From contig NW_026947499.1 of assembly GCF_034190915.1 (NCBI RefSeq), positions 5,981,243-6,045,242 on the forward strand: a stretch of DNA of 64,000 nt. Direction: 5' to 3'. The notes beneath the pieces were generated by a model that was not told the DNA's origin, made no database searches, and saw only the letters and a list, made by a program, of their open reading frames with translations. This stretch comes from Cavia porcellus. Its lineage: Eukaryota > Chordata > Mammalia > Rodentia > Caviidae. The position numbers and the translations under genes were made by a program. Position 1 is the stretch's first letter; each line of letters starts with the position of its first letter. Shown one piece after another: positions 1 through 16,010 of the stretch.

Positions 1-2898
1 TTATGTGGCTCGTTTTGGGCTCTCTGTGTCTTCAGGGCTGGCCTTGCTGTAGCCCCACACGTGTGGTCCATCTCCAGGGTCAACGGCTCTCTACAATTTT
101 CTATACCATGAAGCGGACTTTGATAAATACAGAAGCAATCAAGCCACACAAAGTATCTTCTCCTACCAAGGGAATAAATATTAGAACTCAGTAACAGGAA
201 GATATATGGAACCTGTCCCCAAATACTGGAAAATATGTAACACTCTTCTAAGTACTACATGGATCAAAGAGAAAAATCCACATCAGGGAGCGCTGCGCAC
301 CGAAAGGAAATGAAGCTCCGCGTGTGGGAACTGAAGGGGGCTCAGCACCCGCCGCCTGCTGCAGGGAGGAGACACCCAGACCCCGCCCAGAGGTGACCGT
401 GGGACCCACGCAGGCCGCAGGCCGAGGAACAGAAACAACACCCGTGGGGGGAGGACGCTGTGAACCAGGAGTCCGTTCTTCACGATGACGCTTAAGATTG
501 ACAAGGCAGTAAACAGGCAGCCCGACCCAAGGCCACGGGGACACGAACGACTGATGCCAGGGGCGGGAGCACTGACACCGCCGTGGGCTCCAGACGCCTC
601 CCAAGCGCCCCACGGGGCATCGTGGATGGGCTGGGGCAGAGGTCACGCAAGAGGAAGTGGACGCCTCGTGGCCCCTCATTAAGGACAGAGGCAGGCACAG
701 CGCCTGCCCTCGCGGGCTCCCACTCCCGAGTAGGGATATGGATGCTGGAGAGGACGGAGGACACGCACGGCCGCGGGGAGGCCGGCTGGGGACAGCAGTG
801 GCTGAGCTGCAGCGATGCCCAGTGCAGAGAGCCGTGACCCGGACACCCTCAGCACACACGCGATGGTTTGTGGAAGGAAAGGACTGCCTTACAGGAGGGG
901 ACACAGGGCCAGCGGGTCCTGGGGTCGTCCTGGCAAGAGGTGACTGGAGCTGTGACAGAAAGGCACAGCGGGTTTGGGGTTTTGGGGGTCAGGGCCACCA
1001 GGTGCTGCCGGTGGCCCGGGCACGAGGGAGGCATCGGGAGGGCTCTCCACCCCACCCCAGGCAGGTGGGTGGCTGCAGTGCCACGCGCTGGGAGAGGCGA
1101 GGCTGGCAGGAGGATTCTTGCTGTGGTCCTCCTGGGACCCAGGTGGGAAGCCAACACCCTGGCGGCAGGTAACAAGGCACAAGCACAACACTCCTCCGCC
1201 ACGAGATGCGACTGCAGGGTGGCCACCAACGGAGGCCAGTGTGTCCTGCCAAGATGGAGACAGCGGGGCAGGCAGGACCCCACCGCTCAGAGGCTGTGGC
1301 TGTCCCCGGAGGCTGTCCACCCAGATGCCCCATCACAGGAAACCAGCCCAGTTCCCACCTGGCCAAGGGTCATAAACAAATATGCTCGAACCAGATCAAA
1401 ACAAGACACAGGAAAAGTCACCTTCCTGTGCCTCGGTTTCCCTCAGAGCCTCGCCTTCCTTAGATAACCCCCAATGGCTCACTGAAGTCAAACTGAACCG
1501 TGAACTTCCTGTGTGGAAACAGAAGTGCCGAGTCTGGGATACAAACCCCAGGGCACCAAGGGCCACGGTAAACGGGGAAGACAGTGAGCTGGGTAAGGAC
1601 CCCGGAGAGACGAGGCCTGGCACAAAGTCCTGCCCCCGCGGCTCAGGGACAGAGGTGCCCCGGCCGCAGGGACAGGAGGGGGAAGCCGGATTTGAAGTCC
1701 GGCAGGTGCTGTGTTTTAGCGCTTTGCTGCCCGCTGTCTCTGATACACACCCCCGGACCTCCCGCCCAGGCCACGTGACCAGACGTGCGCCTCCCGGAAG
1801 AGGCTGACTCAGTTTCCTCCTGTTCCCCATTTCACCTTTGTCCCGGCCGGGACGAGCTGTCACTTCCTCTCTCAGCGATGACAATCGCCCGTCCCTGAGG
1901 CCAACGTCCAGGACGGGATGTCCACGCAGGTGGCATGGGGGGCCACACAGGCCAAGAATAAGCCCCTCGAGTTTTGGGAGAAGGCAAGTGGGGCCGCAGG
2001 AACACAGCAGATGAGGCCAGGAGGCGAGCGGGTCTGTCCTTTCTAACCTGGTGTCTCAGGCAGCACTGCAGCCCTGCGAGTTGGCTGGTTCTGTTAGAAA
2101 TCTTTTTACCACGGTGGTGTCCTTAGGAGGATTTTCCTTAACGCTTAAAATATTTTTGAACAGCAACCCAGGCACTTGCTAAAAACATTCAAAGACCACA
2201 GAATAAACGTCCACCTTGGTGACGCCGGGGTTTCATCAGCCGGGTCTGGGGGGCATGCGTTTCATGCTCCTGATCTTCCTTCCCATCTCCAGGCTCACAT
2301 CCTGGTGCCACGTGGGGAAAAACAGCCACGAGTTCCAGGGATGCGGATGTGGACCGGGCAGTCGCTGCCCTGCCCACCGCGGGGTGGCCTTAGACACCGG
2401 GCAGCTGATGATAATGCCAGAGTCTCCCTGCCCGTTTAGTCCTCACACCAGCACGAGAGGCACCGTGCCCGACTCCGGATGGCAGCTGGGCCAACGGGAA
2501 TCAAGCAGGCGGCCCGGGGCCAAGAGGCCGGCAGTGGCCCTGCCAGACTTGGAGCTGAGTGGTCTGAGGCGGAGTCTGTGGTCTATGGGCCGTGGTCTAC
2601 GTCCTCACAGGGTCACGGCCTCCCTGGACACGGCACGGCCCAGCACAGAACAAGATGTGTTCGCTGGAAGTCCAGTGCAACCGAATTAAAGAGAAAACGA
2701 TGGCTCACTGTAAAATTCACAATCTTTTGTTTCCTCTAGAAAAAGAAAAAACTCTGCAATGCTCAACCCATACTGACCACGGGGCTCCCACCCCGCCCGG
2801 TACCCCCTGTGGTTTACTCCTCATGCCTGGTTCCCGTGTGCATTTGCGGTAGAAATTCCCAACACAGCGATTCATTCTGAAGACAGGGAAAATAGTCA
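1..2898. other. GC-rich intronic sequence, nothing recognised
   Basis: Mostly GC-rich unique-looking DNA with several long chance open frames on both strands. None contains a recognisable domain, splice frame or repeat. It is inferred to lie in the intron downstream of the TMEM132-type exon. Confidence 0.5.
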
Positions 2899-3005
2899 AG
2901 ACGGCTCCCAAAAGGGACTGGGGATTTAGCTCAGCAACATAAGCACCTGCCTTGTAATCAGGCAGTTGTGAGTTCGATCTCCGGTACCAATAAAAAGGAA
3001 AAAGA

Positions 3006-3040
<35 letters not shown>

Positions 3041-3058
3041 ATAAAGATGGCTCCCAAA
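2899..3058 (+). mobile_element. ID-type tRNA-derived SINE with poly(A) tail and target-site duplication
   Basis: The body (about 2914-2990) reads GGGGATTTAGCTCAGCAAC (A box region) and later GAGTTCGATCTCC (B box), the split RNA polymerase III promoter of a tRNA-derived SINE. It ends in a poly(A) run of about 30 bases. It is flanked by a 14-bp direct repeat, AGACGGCTCCCAAA at 2899-2912 and AGATGGCTCCCAAA at 3045-3058, with one mismatch. That duplication marks L1-mediated retroposition and indicates a relatively young copy. Confidence 0.9.
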
Positions 3059-3174
3059 GCCCCACAGAAACTACAGCCACTTCCGTAAGAAGTAAGAGCA
3101 TGTCTGCAAGAATTCACTGCTCTGGTTCATTCCCTTATACAGATTAACACCACAGGAAAACACACAACCATGAG

Positions 3175-3620
3175 AAATCTTGTGCGTGAATGTTAGTAGC
3201 AACATTATTTATGACAGCCAAAAATTAGAAACCACCCAAATGCTGACTGCAGCTGAGGTGCGGGTAAGCAAAATGGCACACATGTGTACCGTGAAATATT
3301 ACTCAGCAATGAAAAAGAATGAGGTTCTAATATTCAGGACAACATGGGTGAGCCCTAAAAGCATTGTGCTATGTGAAAAAAGCCAAACATGGAGGAGCAG
3401 GCATCATGATTCCACCCCTATGAAGTCTTCGGAATAGGCACGTTTATAAGAAGTAGACTGGTTTCTGTCCAGGGAGAGGCGGGCTGGAGAAATCCGGAGT
3501 ACTGCTACAGAACAGAGAGCTCCCTGCGGGGATGAAACACTTCACTGCAGCGGCGGCAGCACTGCTGTGTAATTACAGGAAACCCGCAGGGCTGTGTACT
3601 GCACACTGAGAGGAACACAA
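3175..3620 (+). mobile_element. LINE-1 3' end fragment
   Basis: One frame of 3180-3437 carries VKYYSAMKKNEVLIF, the degenerate version of the C-terminal ORF2 segment of mammalian L1, followed by typical L1 3' text (ACAACATGGGTGAGCCC, then CATTGTGCTATGTG). The reading frame has decayed. The downstream limit is approximate because the 3' UTR is diverged. Confidence 0.75.
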
Positions 3621-4010
3621 GGTGCCTGCGTCACAGTTCAAAGGGTTTTTGTTTCTAAAAGTCACTGAGACTACAGAAAGTTGGAAATGGGGGGGGGGCT
3701 CTCTCGCAAGTGGGAGGGGACCAAGAGATGGAGAGAAGGGAGTGGGAAGGGGGGGAGCGTAAGAACAAAGAGGCCTCGTGCCCGTGTCCGTGCGCCAGGT
3801 CGCACGCGAAGGCGGGCTCCTATGAATAAATGGACACGTTTTGTAAGCGTTCCTGAGCCGGCTCCATCAGAGAGGGCACTGCACCGCGAGCTGGTGCCGA
3901 GGTCCACACGAGGTAGGCAGCCCCAGTATCCAGCCCCACGATCCGGCCCCGCTCAGGTCTGGGGTTCCCGTGGTCACCCCATCCGCACCTCCGGAGCCAA
4001 GCAGAGGGAG
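3621..4010. other. GC-rich intronic sequence with a short G run
   Basis: A run of about ten G lies near 3689, followed by a GA-rich patch and CpG-bearing DNA near 3770-3960. No gene or repeat family was recognised. Confidence 0.4.
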
Positions 4011-4014
4011 TCGC

Positions 4015-4122
4015 TGGGTTAGGAGACTGGGTCTTGCCATGTGGCCTGGGCTCGAACTCACGACCCTCCTGCCTCAGCCCCCAGAGGGCTGGAATTCCAG
4101 GCTACTCCACCACGCATGGTGA
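4015..4122 (-). mobile_element. B1-like SINE relic
   Basis: The plus strand shows the complement of a B1/7SL SINE: GACTGGGTCTTGCCATGTGG, then CTCGAACTCACGACCCTCCT and GCCTCAGCCCCCAGAGGGCT. It is diverged and truncated. Confidence 0.7.
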
Positions 4123-4265
4123 GAGTGCGCCCCTTAATGCCAGCGGCCGTCAGCTCTGGCTCGGCTGCTGTCACAGGTGAGCAAGACTCGGCCACACCAC
4201 AAAATACAAGAGACAAGGTCCTTCACAGCGCTGGGAAGTCAGGGCAGCCCAGTGGCGCCATGGAA

Positions 4266-4435
4266 ACCAGGCAGCCCCGCCCAGTGGGAGACTGTCCAAT
4301 CGCAACCGAGGCCCCGCCCAGAGGCAGCTGTCCAAAAGCAACTGAGGCCCCACCCAGTGGAATGGAGCTGCCCAATCGCAACCGAGGCCCCGCCCTGCAG
4401 AAGAGGGTTGTCCAATCGCGGAAAGGCCCCACCCT
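4266..4435. repeat. Tandem array of CCAAT-box plus GC-box units (promoter-like)
   Basis: Four units start at 4292, 4328, 4368 and 4408, spaced 36, 40 and 40 bases. Each has a core like TGTCCAATCGCAACCGAGG followed by CCCCGCCC or CCCCACCC. A partial GC-box-only unit precedes at 4266-4291. Units 1, 3 and 4 keep CCAAT (a potential NF-Y site); unit 2 has CCAAA. Alternating CCAAT and GC boxes are typical of TATA-less promoters, but a minisatellite that by chance contains these motifs looks the same. No transcript start can be seen. Confidence 0.6.
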
Positions 4436-4715
4436 CAGCGCCGACAGCAGCCTGGGCTCTGCTCGCTTGGGCCTCCTACTACCTGATCTGGGAGGGCTGA
4501 CCGCACCTCTATCCCGCCCCTGGGTCTGCGACTCAACCCCAGGGCTGACCACTGTCATAGCGCCCACCCTCGAGGTCTGATTAGTGGGACGGGGCTTTGC
4601 CTGTGCCAGACTCCACCAGTCGATGGCCAGCATCCCACAGACCAGCTCCTGCAGCAGGGCTGCGCTGCGCAGCTGCACGGGGACAACCGCTGGCGCTTGC
4701 AACCCGCCTGCCTTG
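4436..4715. other. GC-rich sequence next to the CCAAT/GC-box array
   Basis: No TATA box, open frame with a known domain, or repeat family is evident. A small symmetrical stretch GCGCTGCGCAGC lies near 4660. Confidence 0.35.
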
Positions 4716-4719
4716 CCAC

Positions 4720-4808
4720 TGAGGAGCTGACTGTTTTTCTAATTTTATGAATATTAATTTTACCAGCCACAGGTTACTCCTGGCTACTATATTGGAGAGT
4801 CTGGCTTC
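4720..4808 (+). mobile_element. Fragment of an old nonautonomous DNA transposon (hAT-Charlie-like)
   Basis: The order GAGGAGCTGACTGTTTTTCT, an ATTTTA/TTAATTTTA stretch, CAGCCACAGGTTACTCCTGG and GGCTACTATATTGGAGAG matches the right-hand end of a common mammalian nonautonomous DNA transposon whose inverted ends read CAGTGCTGTCCAATA. The terminal bases have mutated. The family name is not certain. Confidence 0.55.
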
Positions 4809-5837
4809 CGCACTAAGACTGAATGATAGCGTCAAAAGCCTGAACACAGCCACAGAACAACAGCAATAATAAAAATAACACAGTGGCTCCAATCATTGAC
4901 TTGTTGGTTCCATAATTTTCTCCCCTAATTGTAGCAAAGTATTTCTCAAAGCAAAACAAAAGATGTATTTGTTGAAGTGGTTAATGTTTTTTGAAGCTCA
5001 GGAATTTCACATCGGATCCTTTGTCTTTTATTAAATATAATTAAGTGCGAACCTTTAAAAAAAATTGACACGTAGAGTAGGACCTCACGGCTATGCAGTG
5101 TGACGTCCACCTGCTCTGGACACTGCATGGACCTAGTCAGATGTGTGGGTGATGGTTCTGCAATTTATCCCTCGGCTCTTTTAAAACCCTCGAGTGGGCA
5201 TCCATCATTGTAAATAGAAGCATTAAAAATTTCCAGGCACAATTCCATCTAGCTGCAGGCGCTGACCCCACTGAGGGAGGCCACACCTCTCCAGGTACCG
5301 TCGGGGCCCTGCGGAGGCTGCGGGAGGAGCCTTGCTCTCCTCCAGCTCAGGGGGAAGCCGGGAATTCCTGGACTCAAAGCGCCCCATGCAGCGATCAGTT
5401 AATTGGCAGAAAAAAGGGCAGGGCACGCGTTCAGGAAGCCCGCGGGCAGGGCGAAGGATGCCATAAACCGGTCTCCCAGCGCCATCTAGTGGGCATGGCT
5501 GGGACTGCTTCCACGATGCTCGCCCTTGGAAAAGAATCCTTAAAAGGCCCTCAGAAAAATGCCATCTTGATCATTTGTGAGATCAAAGCCATTTAGAAAA
5601 CGGTTTGCTGGGCTCTGCACCAAGCCAAGTAAAAACAGCCAATCGGAGTATTTCCTTGTGGGCTGACACACAGCTGAGGATGTAATCACCATTCACCAGC
5701 TGTATCTACTCCAGCTGGTTAGTGGACATGCCACCCCGTTATTAAATACTTTGATTTTTACTGCGACTCTTAACTATTACCTTTTTTTGAGAAAAAATTA
5801 AATGGAAGCAAATGGTCAGTGTGCAATGCATATTTCT
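4809..5837. other. Intronic sequence, partly AT-rich, nothing recognised
   Basis: The stretch 4840-5070 is AT-rich and unique-looking. The part 5560-5830 (moderate GC, with CAGCTG-type E-boxes near 5672, 5698 and 5714) has the look of non-repetitive, possibly conserved DNA, but conservation cannot be judged here. Confidence 0.4.
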
Positions 5838-5975
5838 GTAGCAAGCACTGTGTGTTTATTGCTTTATTTCATCTTGACAATGATGGATACGGCTATACAG
5901 TAGGATGCAAGAAAACCCTTTGTACAGATGGGAAAACTGAGGCAGGGCCTGCTGAAGGGCACCCAGGTTAAGTAA
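5838..5975 (-). mobile_element. MIR SINE
   Basis: The plus strand reads as the complement of MIR: GCACTGTGTGTTTATTGCTT, then GTACAGATGGGAAAACTGAG and CACCCAGGTTAAGTAAAG. This matches the ordered core and 3' parts of this ancient mammalian element. Confidence 0.75.
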
Positions 5976-8900
5976 AGGGTGAAGCAGACTGAGTTTTCCC
6001 ACAGGCACACGTCTCTACCCATTCTACAGGGTGGGCCTTTCCTCCCTGGACGGTCACGGGCTGGCCAGGCCATTTGTTGGTCCCCATTTGTAACACTGGC
6101 TTTGGCTAGGCAGCTGGAAGTGCAGACATCCAGGCACAGCTTCCATATTCACTGCTCTGAGTGGCAGTGAACATCATCCTGGCTCAGCTGTCAACAGCCA
6201 GGGATTCTCTGTTTTGTTTTCTTAAGAAAATGACCATCTGGAAAACACGTCCTAGTTATCTAACCACCTTTAAGGAGGTGCAAAACACAGCCACGAATCC
6301 TTTCCCATCGTCCCTCTCATGCCGTCACCCAGCGGAGCCGAACAACCCCAGAGCAGCAGCCGTGGGTGGAGGCGCCGCCCAGCAGCTGTCTTTGCAGCGA
6401 GGCCATAAATATTAATGGCGTTGACAGAGCCTTTAAAAGGCTGTCAGGTCTCATCCCTGCCACAGTGGTGCCCACATTTGCCCACTCTGCGCCTCCGGCT
6501 GAGGACCACAGTCTCCTCCCCGAACCTGCTTAGCGGGGTCTGTGCTTCCTTTTCCCCTGCGGAAATCAGATGTCACCGGGGTCGCCCCAGGGAGACGCAG
6601 GCCCACCGAGCCACACTCCTAATGGCCTCCCCTCCCTTCCCACCTAGCTGGCCTCGGTCCACCTTGCACAAAGCAGCCCTGCTGGACTGTTGTTTTTCTG
6701 AATGTCCACTAGGAAGCAGCGAAACATCCAAACCCAGTTACAGGTTTGCTAACCGTGCCCCTGGCACCACGCGCTGGGAGGCCCGGCAGCGGCCAGGTGA
6801 GGGTCGGGTCCCGGCTCTGCCATTAGTACCCCCAGTGGCCTTGATGAGGGCACGATGTATCTCCACCGACAAAGTGGTTATTTCTGGCCATCTGTAAAGT
6901 ACACGCACATACAAACGCTGTCCTTGACAGTTTGATTGCTCCTTTCAGCCGGGAGCAAGGTGGGCTCCTGGTGACAGGCGACACCATGTGTGTGGAGGGG
7001 AGCGTCCTCGTCTGCAGACACCACAAGACAGATGCAAATTTGGCTCATTCTGGACTCTCCGGGCTTGCTGTGTGTGGCTTGCCTTGTGTGGTGTCTGCCA
7101 GGAGTCATAATGACAAATTTATTTGAGTGAGGGAGATGTGTGTGGGTCTCCCGAGTCTGAAGTCAGGGCTCCACCAAAATAACTTCCAAGGGCAGCCAAG
7201 CTGGACAGCGTCCCGGTCACCATGCCCGGTCACCAGTCCTGAGTGCCACGGTCTGCAGCAGAGCATGGTGTAGAGATGGTTTCGAGGTAACCACAAGCTA
7301 AGGAGCCCCTGGCCCCGCTGGACGCTGGAAGAGCAGGAAGGAGCCCCCTGCGTCTCAGGGGGCGGAGGTCCCTCTGACATCTCAGTCCCCGACTCCCCGC
7401 GTCTTGTGGCAACTTCCTGCAGCAGCTCGAGGAAGCTGACTCGGCTCCCTGAGAAGACGGGGTGGCAGAGCCACTGGCCACCCCAAACCAGCTGGGCCTT
7501 CTGGGATGTGTCACAGGAGGAGTGGGACAGAGGGACAGGGGAGAGACAGGAGGACAGGAGAGGAGAAAACAAGAAAGCAGGGTGTGAGGCAGGGAAGGAC
7601 AGAGGGACGGGAGGGTGGGGGACACAGCGGGGACCGACTCCTGACCAGCGGGACGGGCTGCGGCAGCTTACATGGGGGCCCGTGTCCTGTCCTCTGCGGC
7701 CAGCTCATGGGGGGTGACCAGATTACAGGGTGCCACGGGGGTGCTTGGAGCTGGGAGGGGGAGCCTGGGGACCCCCTGGCGGGGCTGGAGGGGCGCGTCT
7801 CCCTCCCCATCCCCCTGCTCGCCCTGTTCCTCCCCTCCCCCACGGCCTCCACCACGCCCTCCTGCCTTGGAGCCCGCAGACCACCCGCGAAAATCCAAGT
7901 AAGCCTCACCTCCCCTCAGCTGCAGGTGCTGGGTACTGTGTCCAGCCATGAGATGGTCACAGGTGGCCAGCAGGGTGGCTCTCTCTATCCTCATGGGCAC
8001 CGAGAGGCCCCCAGCCTCACCACCGCCAGAGCGGGGCACACAGGCTCAGGCCCAGCACCGAGGGTAACCGACAGGGTCGCACCCAGCTGCCCCTCGAACA
8101 CGGTGCCACAGAGGGGCCGGCGGCCGACGGGCACGGAAGCCTCACCTGTGCCACTCCAGAAAAGCAAGCAGGCACGGTTTGGTTAGGTGTTGGTGTTTGG
8201 TTTTTTAAGTTTTAAACAAAACAAGTCAAAGAAGAAACGCTCAATCACAAGCCTTCAAAGCCGTCTGAACGGCTCCTCCTGAAGACGACCCCAGGGGCAC
8301 GCTGACACCCGCACTGTTCTCCCCAGCAAAGGTCCTCCCGCCACTGTCCGGGTTTAGGGGTGCAGGCTGTGGGGACAGAGGCAGTGCATCCCAGGTCCCA
8401 GCAACTTGCAAAGAAAACCAGCAGAGGAGGTCAGGACACACAGAGGCAGCAGGAAGGAGAGAGGGAGACAGTGAGACCATGGCCAGCTCCGTGCTGTCGT
8501 CCAGGCCAGGCAACCCCCACACAATCACCACAAGCAGGGAAACAAGAGTCCCAAGACACTATGTCCGGCTCCTGAGCACTGGTGTCAGGATTTGAATTCT
8601 GCTCCAGCGTCTGTCCCAAACAGCGCACTGCCCTGTACTGAGCGCCATGGGTCAGGTCAAACTCTGCTGTTTGCTAGTGAATAGGAGGAGGTGGTGGACA
8701 CTCCCTGCCCCGACGCCGAGGGTCACTGACCTCCTCCACATCCCTGTGCAACATGGGCACTGAGCTAGGGAGTCTATTCCAGGGTCACGAGAGTCGGGCC
8801 TCTTTGGGATGACAATCTACTGTTCCCTTCAAGAACAAGCCCATACAAAGGGCAGCAGGTGCAAAGATCCTGGGGTAGTAGAGTGTGGAAGGAGAGAGAA

Positions 8901-10960
8901 GAGGCCTGAGGAGGAGAGAAGCTGGATGCTTTGTGTCACAGTGCAGAGGGGGAGTTTGCTCAGAGGATAGAGCAGCCACTGGGGGACCTCGGGCCTAACA
9001 GAGCTGAGGGTGCTTGGAGCAGCGTGCTGTCCTGAGCTACCACGGATGGGTAGGTGAGGGTCTGCGCTGACTGCACTGGTGTCTCCTGAAAGTGAGCCAG
9101 GCCACAGGGCCACAGGGCCCCGCTGCACGTACGCACACTTACACACCCCTCTCTCTATTCCTGTTTGCCTCCTCCTAAGCTAAGCATTTCTTCTGATGAT
9201 TAATGTGCCCCGAATCCTGCAGCGGCATCCGCAGTGGCCGTAGTCCCCACAGCAGAGGCTTGTGTGTCGCATCAGAGTCGCTGCAGGGACCTCACAACGG
9301 CACTCGCGCGGCCAGGACAGGGACGTCACCTCGCTGGGATGCCTGTGGCAGACCCCGCCCTGCATTCCTGGGCATCTGGTGCCCCTGGCCCTACCAGCAC
9401 TCCCGGTCACAGGTGCGCTCTGTGAACACTGGCCCTGCCACTCCCTGGCATCAAAGACCTGCAAACATTTTTTATTCTCTCTGCAGACCTGGGCCCTGGG
9501 ACGAGCCCCATCAGCTCCTGTGGGTGTCAGAGGCGTTAACCCCTGTGAGACCCAGCGGTTCGCAGAACGATGCACACCACCCCCGGCATCTGCATCCCCA
9601 TCTCAGAACCTGGGCCTGGGCTGCCTGAGGCAGAGAAAGGGGCTTCGCCGGTGTCGAGAAGTTCGCATCCTTGAGAGAGACAGAGAAGTGACCAGGTCCA
9701 GGGTGACCACAGGGTACGTGCAGCAGGCAGGACGTCAGGCTCAGAGGAGGGTGGAGGGGACCGAGGTTGCAGCAGTGCAGCCACAGATAGGGCCGTGAGC
9801 CGAGGGATGCGGACGGCTTCTGGAACTGGAAAGCGCCCCGCAGCCCTCCCGACACCCGTCTCAGCCCTGCAAGATTCTCCGACTTCCACACTTACAGGAC
9901 ACACTGGATCTGTCACAGCAGCACCCCATGAACCAGAACCCGAGCCCCAGGAAACGCGCCCCTCAGGACCTTCACTGCACTGCTCAGGACCCCCCTTCCC
10001 CTCCAGCTTCTCGCTGGCTCCTGCTCCTGGGCCCCTTCCCCATCCTCCAGCTGCCTGCCTGCCCTTCTCCCTCGCCCGGCTTCACTGGGCTTGGAGGCTG
10101 CCAGGTCCTGGGAAGGACGCGCTGCTGGTCACTCTGCCACTGCCCGCACCCTGCAGGGGCTCCCCGTCTCCGCCTCATGGCGCCCATCTGACAAGAGGCT
10201 TCTGTGTGGCTCTGGCGTTCTCAGTCTGCTCCCTGGCGCGAGCAGAGGCGCTGGGACCCCGCCGCCCCATCCACCGCGGTCCACTAGAACGACGTTGGCA
10301 CGGTCAGCACACAAACACTGCCCGGAATAAAGGAGCGTTTGTGCCCGGGCCGTGCCGCCAGGTTCCAGGCCAGCACCACTAAAAAGGAATCTGATTATCT
10401 CCGTCTCCAGCCTATGCCGAGCCGGGTTCCCAGTTGCCTAGATACTCGCCCCGTGCATTCGTGGGGTTTTTTTATTCCAATCTTTTTGAAAGATAATGTG
10501 TTTTATCTACATGTGCAGAGCTGGGCTTTTTAGTTTAAGGACTGAAGTTGAATGGTGGGCTGCAGTCCTAAACTCCAAGCCACCCACGGGAACAAATCTC
10601 TGCACTCAAAGCTCAGTAATTGGACAGAAAACCCAAGAAAAGGAACACTGCAGAGGGAAAAAAAGAAAACATGCACTCTCAGAGGGAGACAGAAAAGACA
10701 CGGGCACATAGTGAGCTTGCCCAGCCACGGAGAGCACTGCAGACAGGCCACAAAGACTCCAAAGACGACACAGTGAGCAGTGCCACCACTGGACCGCGGC
10801 CTCTCTGCAGACCGCCCTGCTAAGGAGAGGCTGCCCCAGCTTCTGACCAAGAGGGCAGCTCTTCTGGAAATCAAATATCACACACAAACAGCCTCCAAGG
10901 CCTACTGATTTCACTTTCAAAATTTTCATCCACTCCACTGTCTCTGTGCAACAGAAAGTG
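5976..10960. other. GC-rich intronic sequence, mostly unrecognised
   Basis: Long chance open frames occur on both strands. 6395-6440 has CCATAAATATTAATGGCG, an AT-rich symmetrical island in GC-rich DNA. 6800-6895 may be a very diverged MIR (CCGGCTCTGCCATT). 7500-7630 is purine-rich low-complexity DNA. No exon, RNA gene or clear transposon was identified. Confidence 0.4.
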
Positions 10961-10965
10961 ACAGA

Positions 10966-11875
10966 CTGGATGGGTGGATGGATGGATGGATGGATGGATG
11001 GATGGATGGATGATGGGTGCATGGGTGTGTGGGTGTGTGAATCGATGGGTGCAGAGATGGATGGATGGGTGGCTGTATTCACCAATGAATGAGTAGACGG
11101 GTGGATGGATGGATGGATGGATTGGTGGGTGGATGGATTGGTGGGTGGGTAGACTGGTGGATGGGTGTATGGATGGATGGGCCCATGGATTCATGAGTGG
11201 ATGGATAAGTGGGGGAATGTACAAATGAATGCATGAAGGATACATGGGTAAGTGCATTAGTGAGTAGATGGATACATGCATGGGTGAATGGACATGGGGG
11301 TGCGCAGATGGATGGATGGATGGATGGATGGATGAGTGGGCAGATGCATAGATGGGTTCATGGATTCACGAATGGAGGGATTAAGTGGGTAGATGGATAA
11401 ATGGATGCACAGATGGATGTATGAATCAGTGGATCAGTGGGTAGATACATGGATGCATACATCGGTGAGTGGATGGATGGATGGATGGATGGATGGATGG
11501 ATGGATGGATGGATAAATTGGATGGATGAACAGATGGACGGATGGATGGACAGATGGATGAATGGGTAGATAGATGGATGGATGGATGGATGGATGGATG
11601 GATGGATGGATGGTTGGGTGGATGGATGGATGGATGGATAGATGGATAGATGGATGGTTAGATGGGTGAATAGATGGACGGTTAGATGAATGGATGAATG
11701 GATGGATGGATGGATGGTTAGGTGGATGGATAGATGGATGGTTAGATGGATGGATGGATGGATGGATGGATGGATGGATGGATGGATGGATGGTTAGATG
11801 GATGGATGGGTGGATGGATGGGTGGATGGATGGATGGATGGATGGATGGATGGAGGATGGATGGACAGATAAATG
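10966..11875 (+). repeat. (TGGA)n/(GGAT)n tetranucleotide array with interspersed variants
   Basis: About 900 bases are built from GGAT/TGGA units. There are perfect runs (for example around 10975-11010, 11471-11513, 11575-11612 and 11751-11793) separated by variant tetramers such as GGGT, GATA, CAGA and TTAG. The translated frame is a monotone MDGWMDGW, so the open frames here (for example 11694-12038) are not genes. Confidence 0.95.

Positions 11876-16010
<4,135 letters not shown>

Noticed and set aside
2914..2990. tRNA gene
   Set aside because: It has A and B boxes but no cloverleaf and ends in poly(A); it is an ID SINE, as are the other tRNA-like segments.
3760..3960. CpG island and gene start
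   Set aside because: CpG density is raised but the stretch is short, and no first exon or promoter elements could be placed.
10966..11875. CRISPR-like array
   Set aside because: Units are 4 bp without spacers; the host is a mammal.
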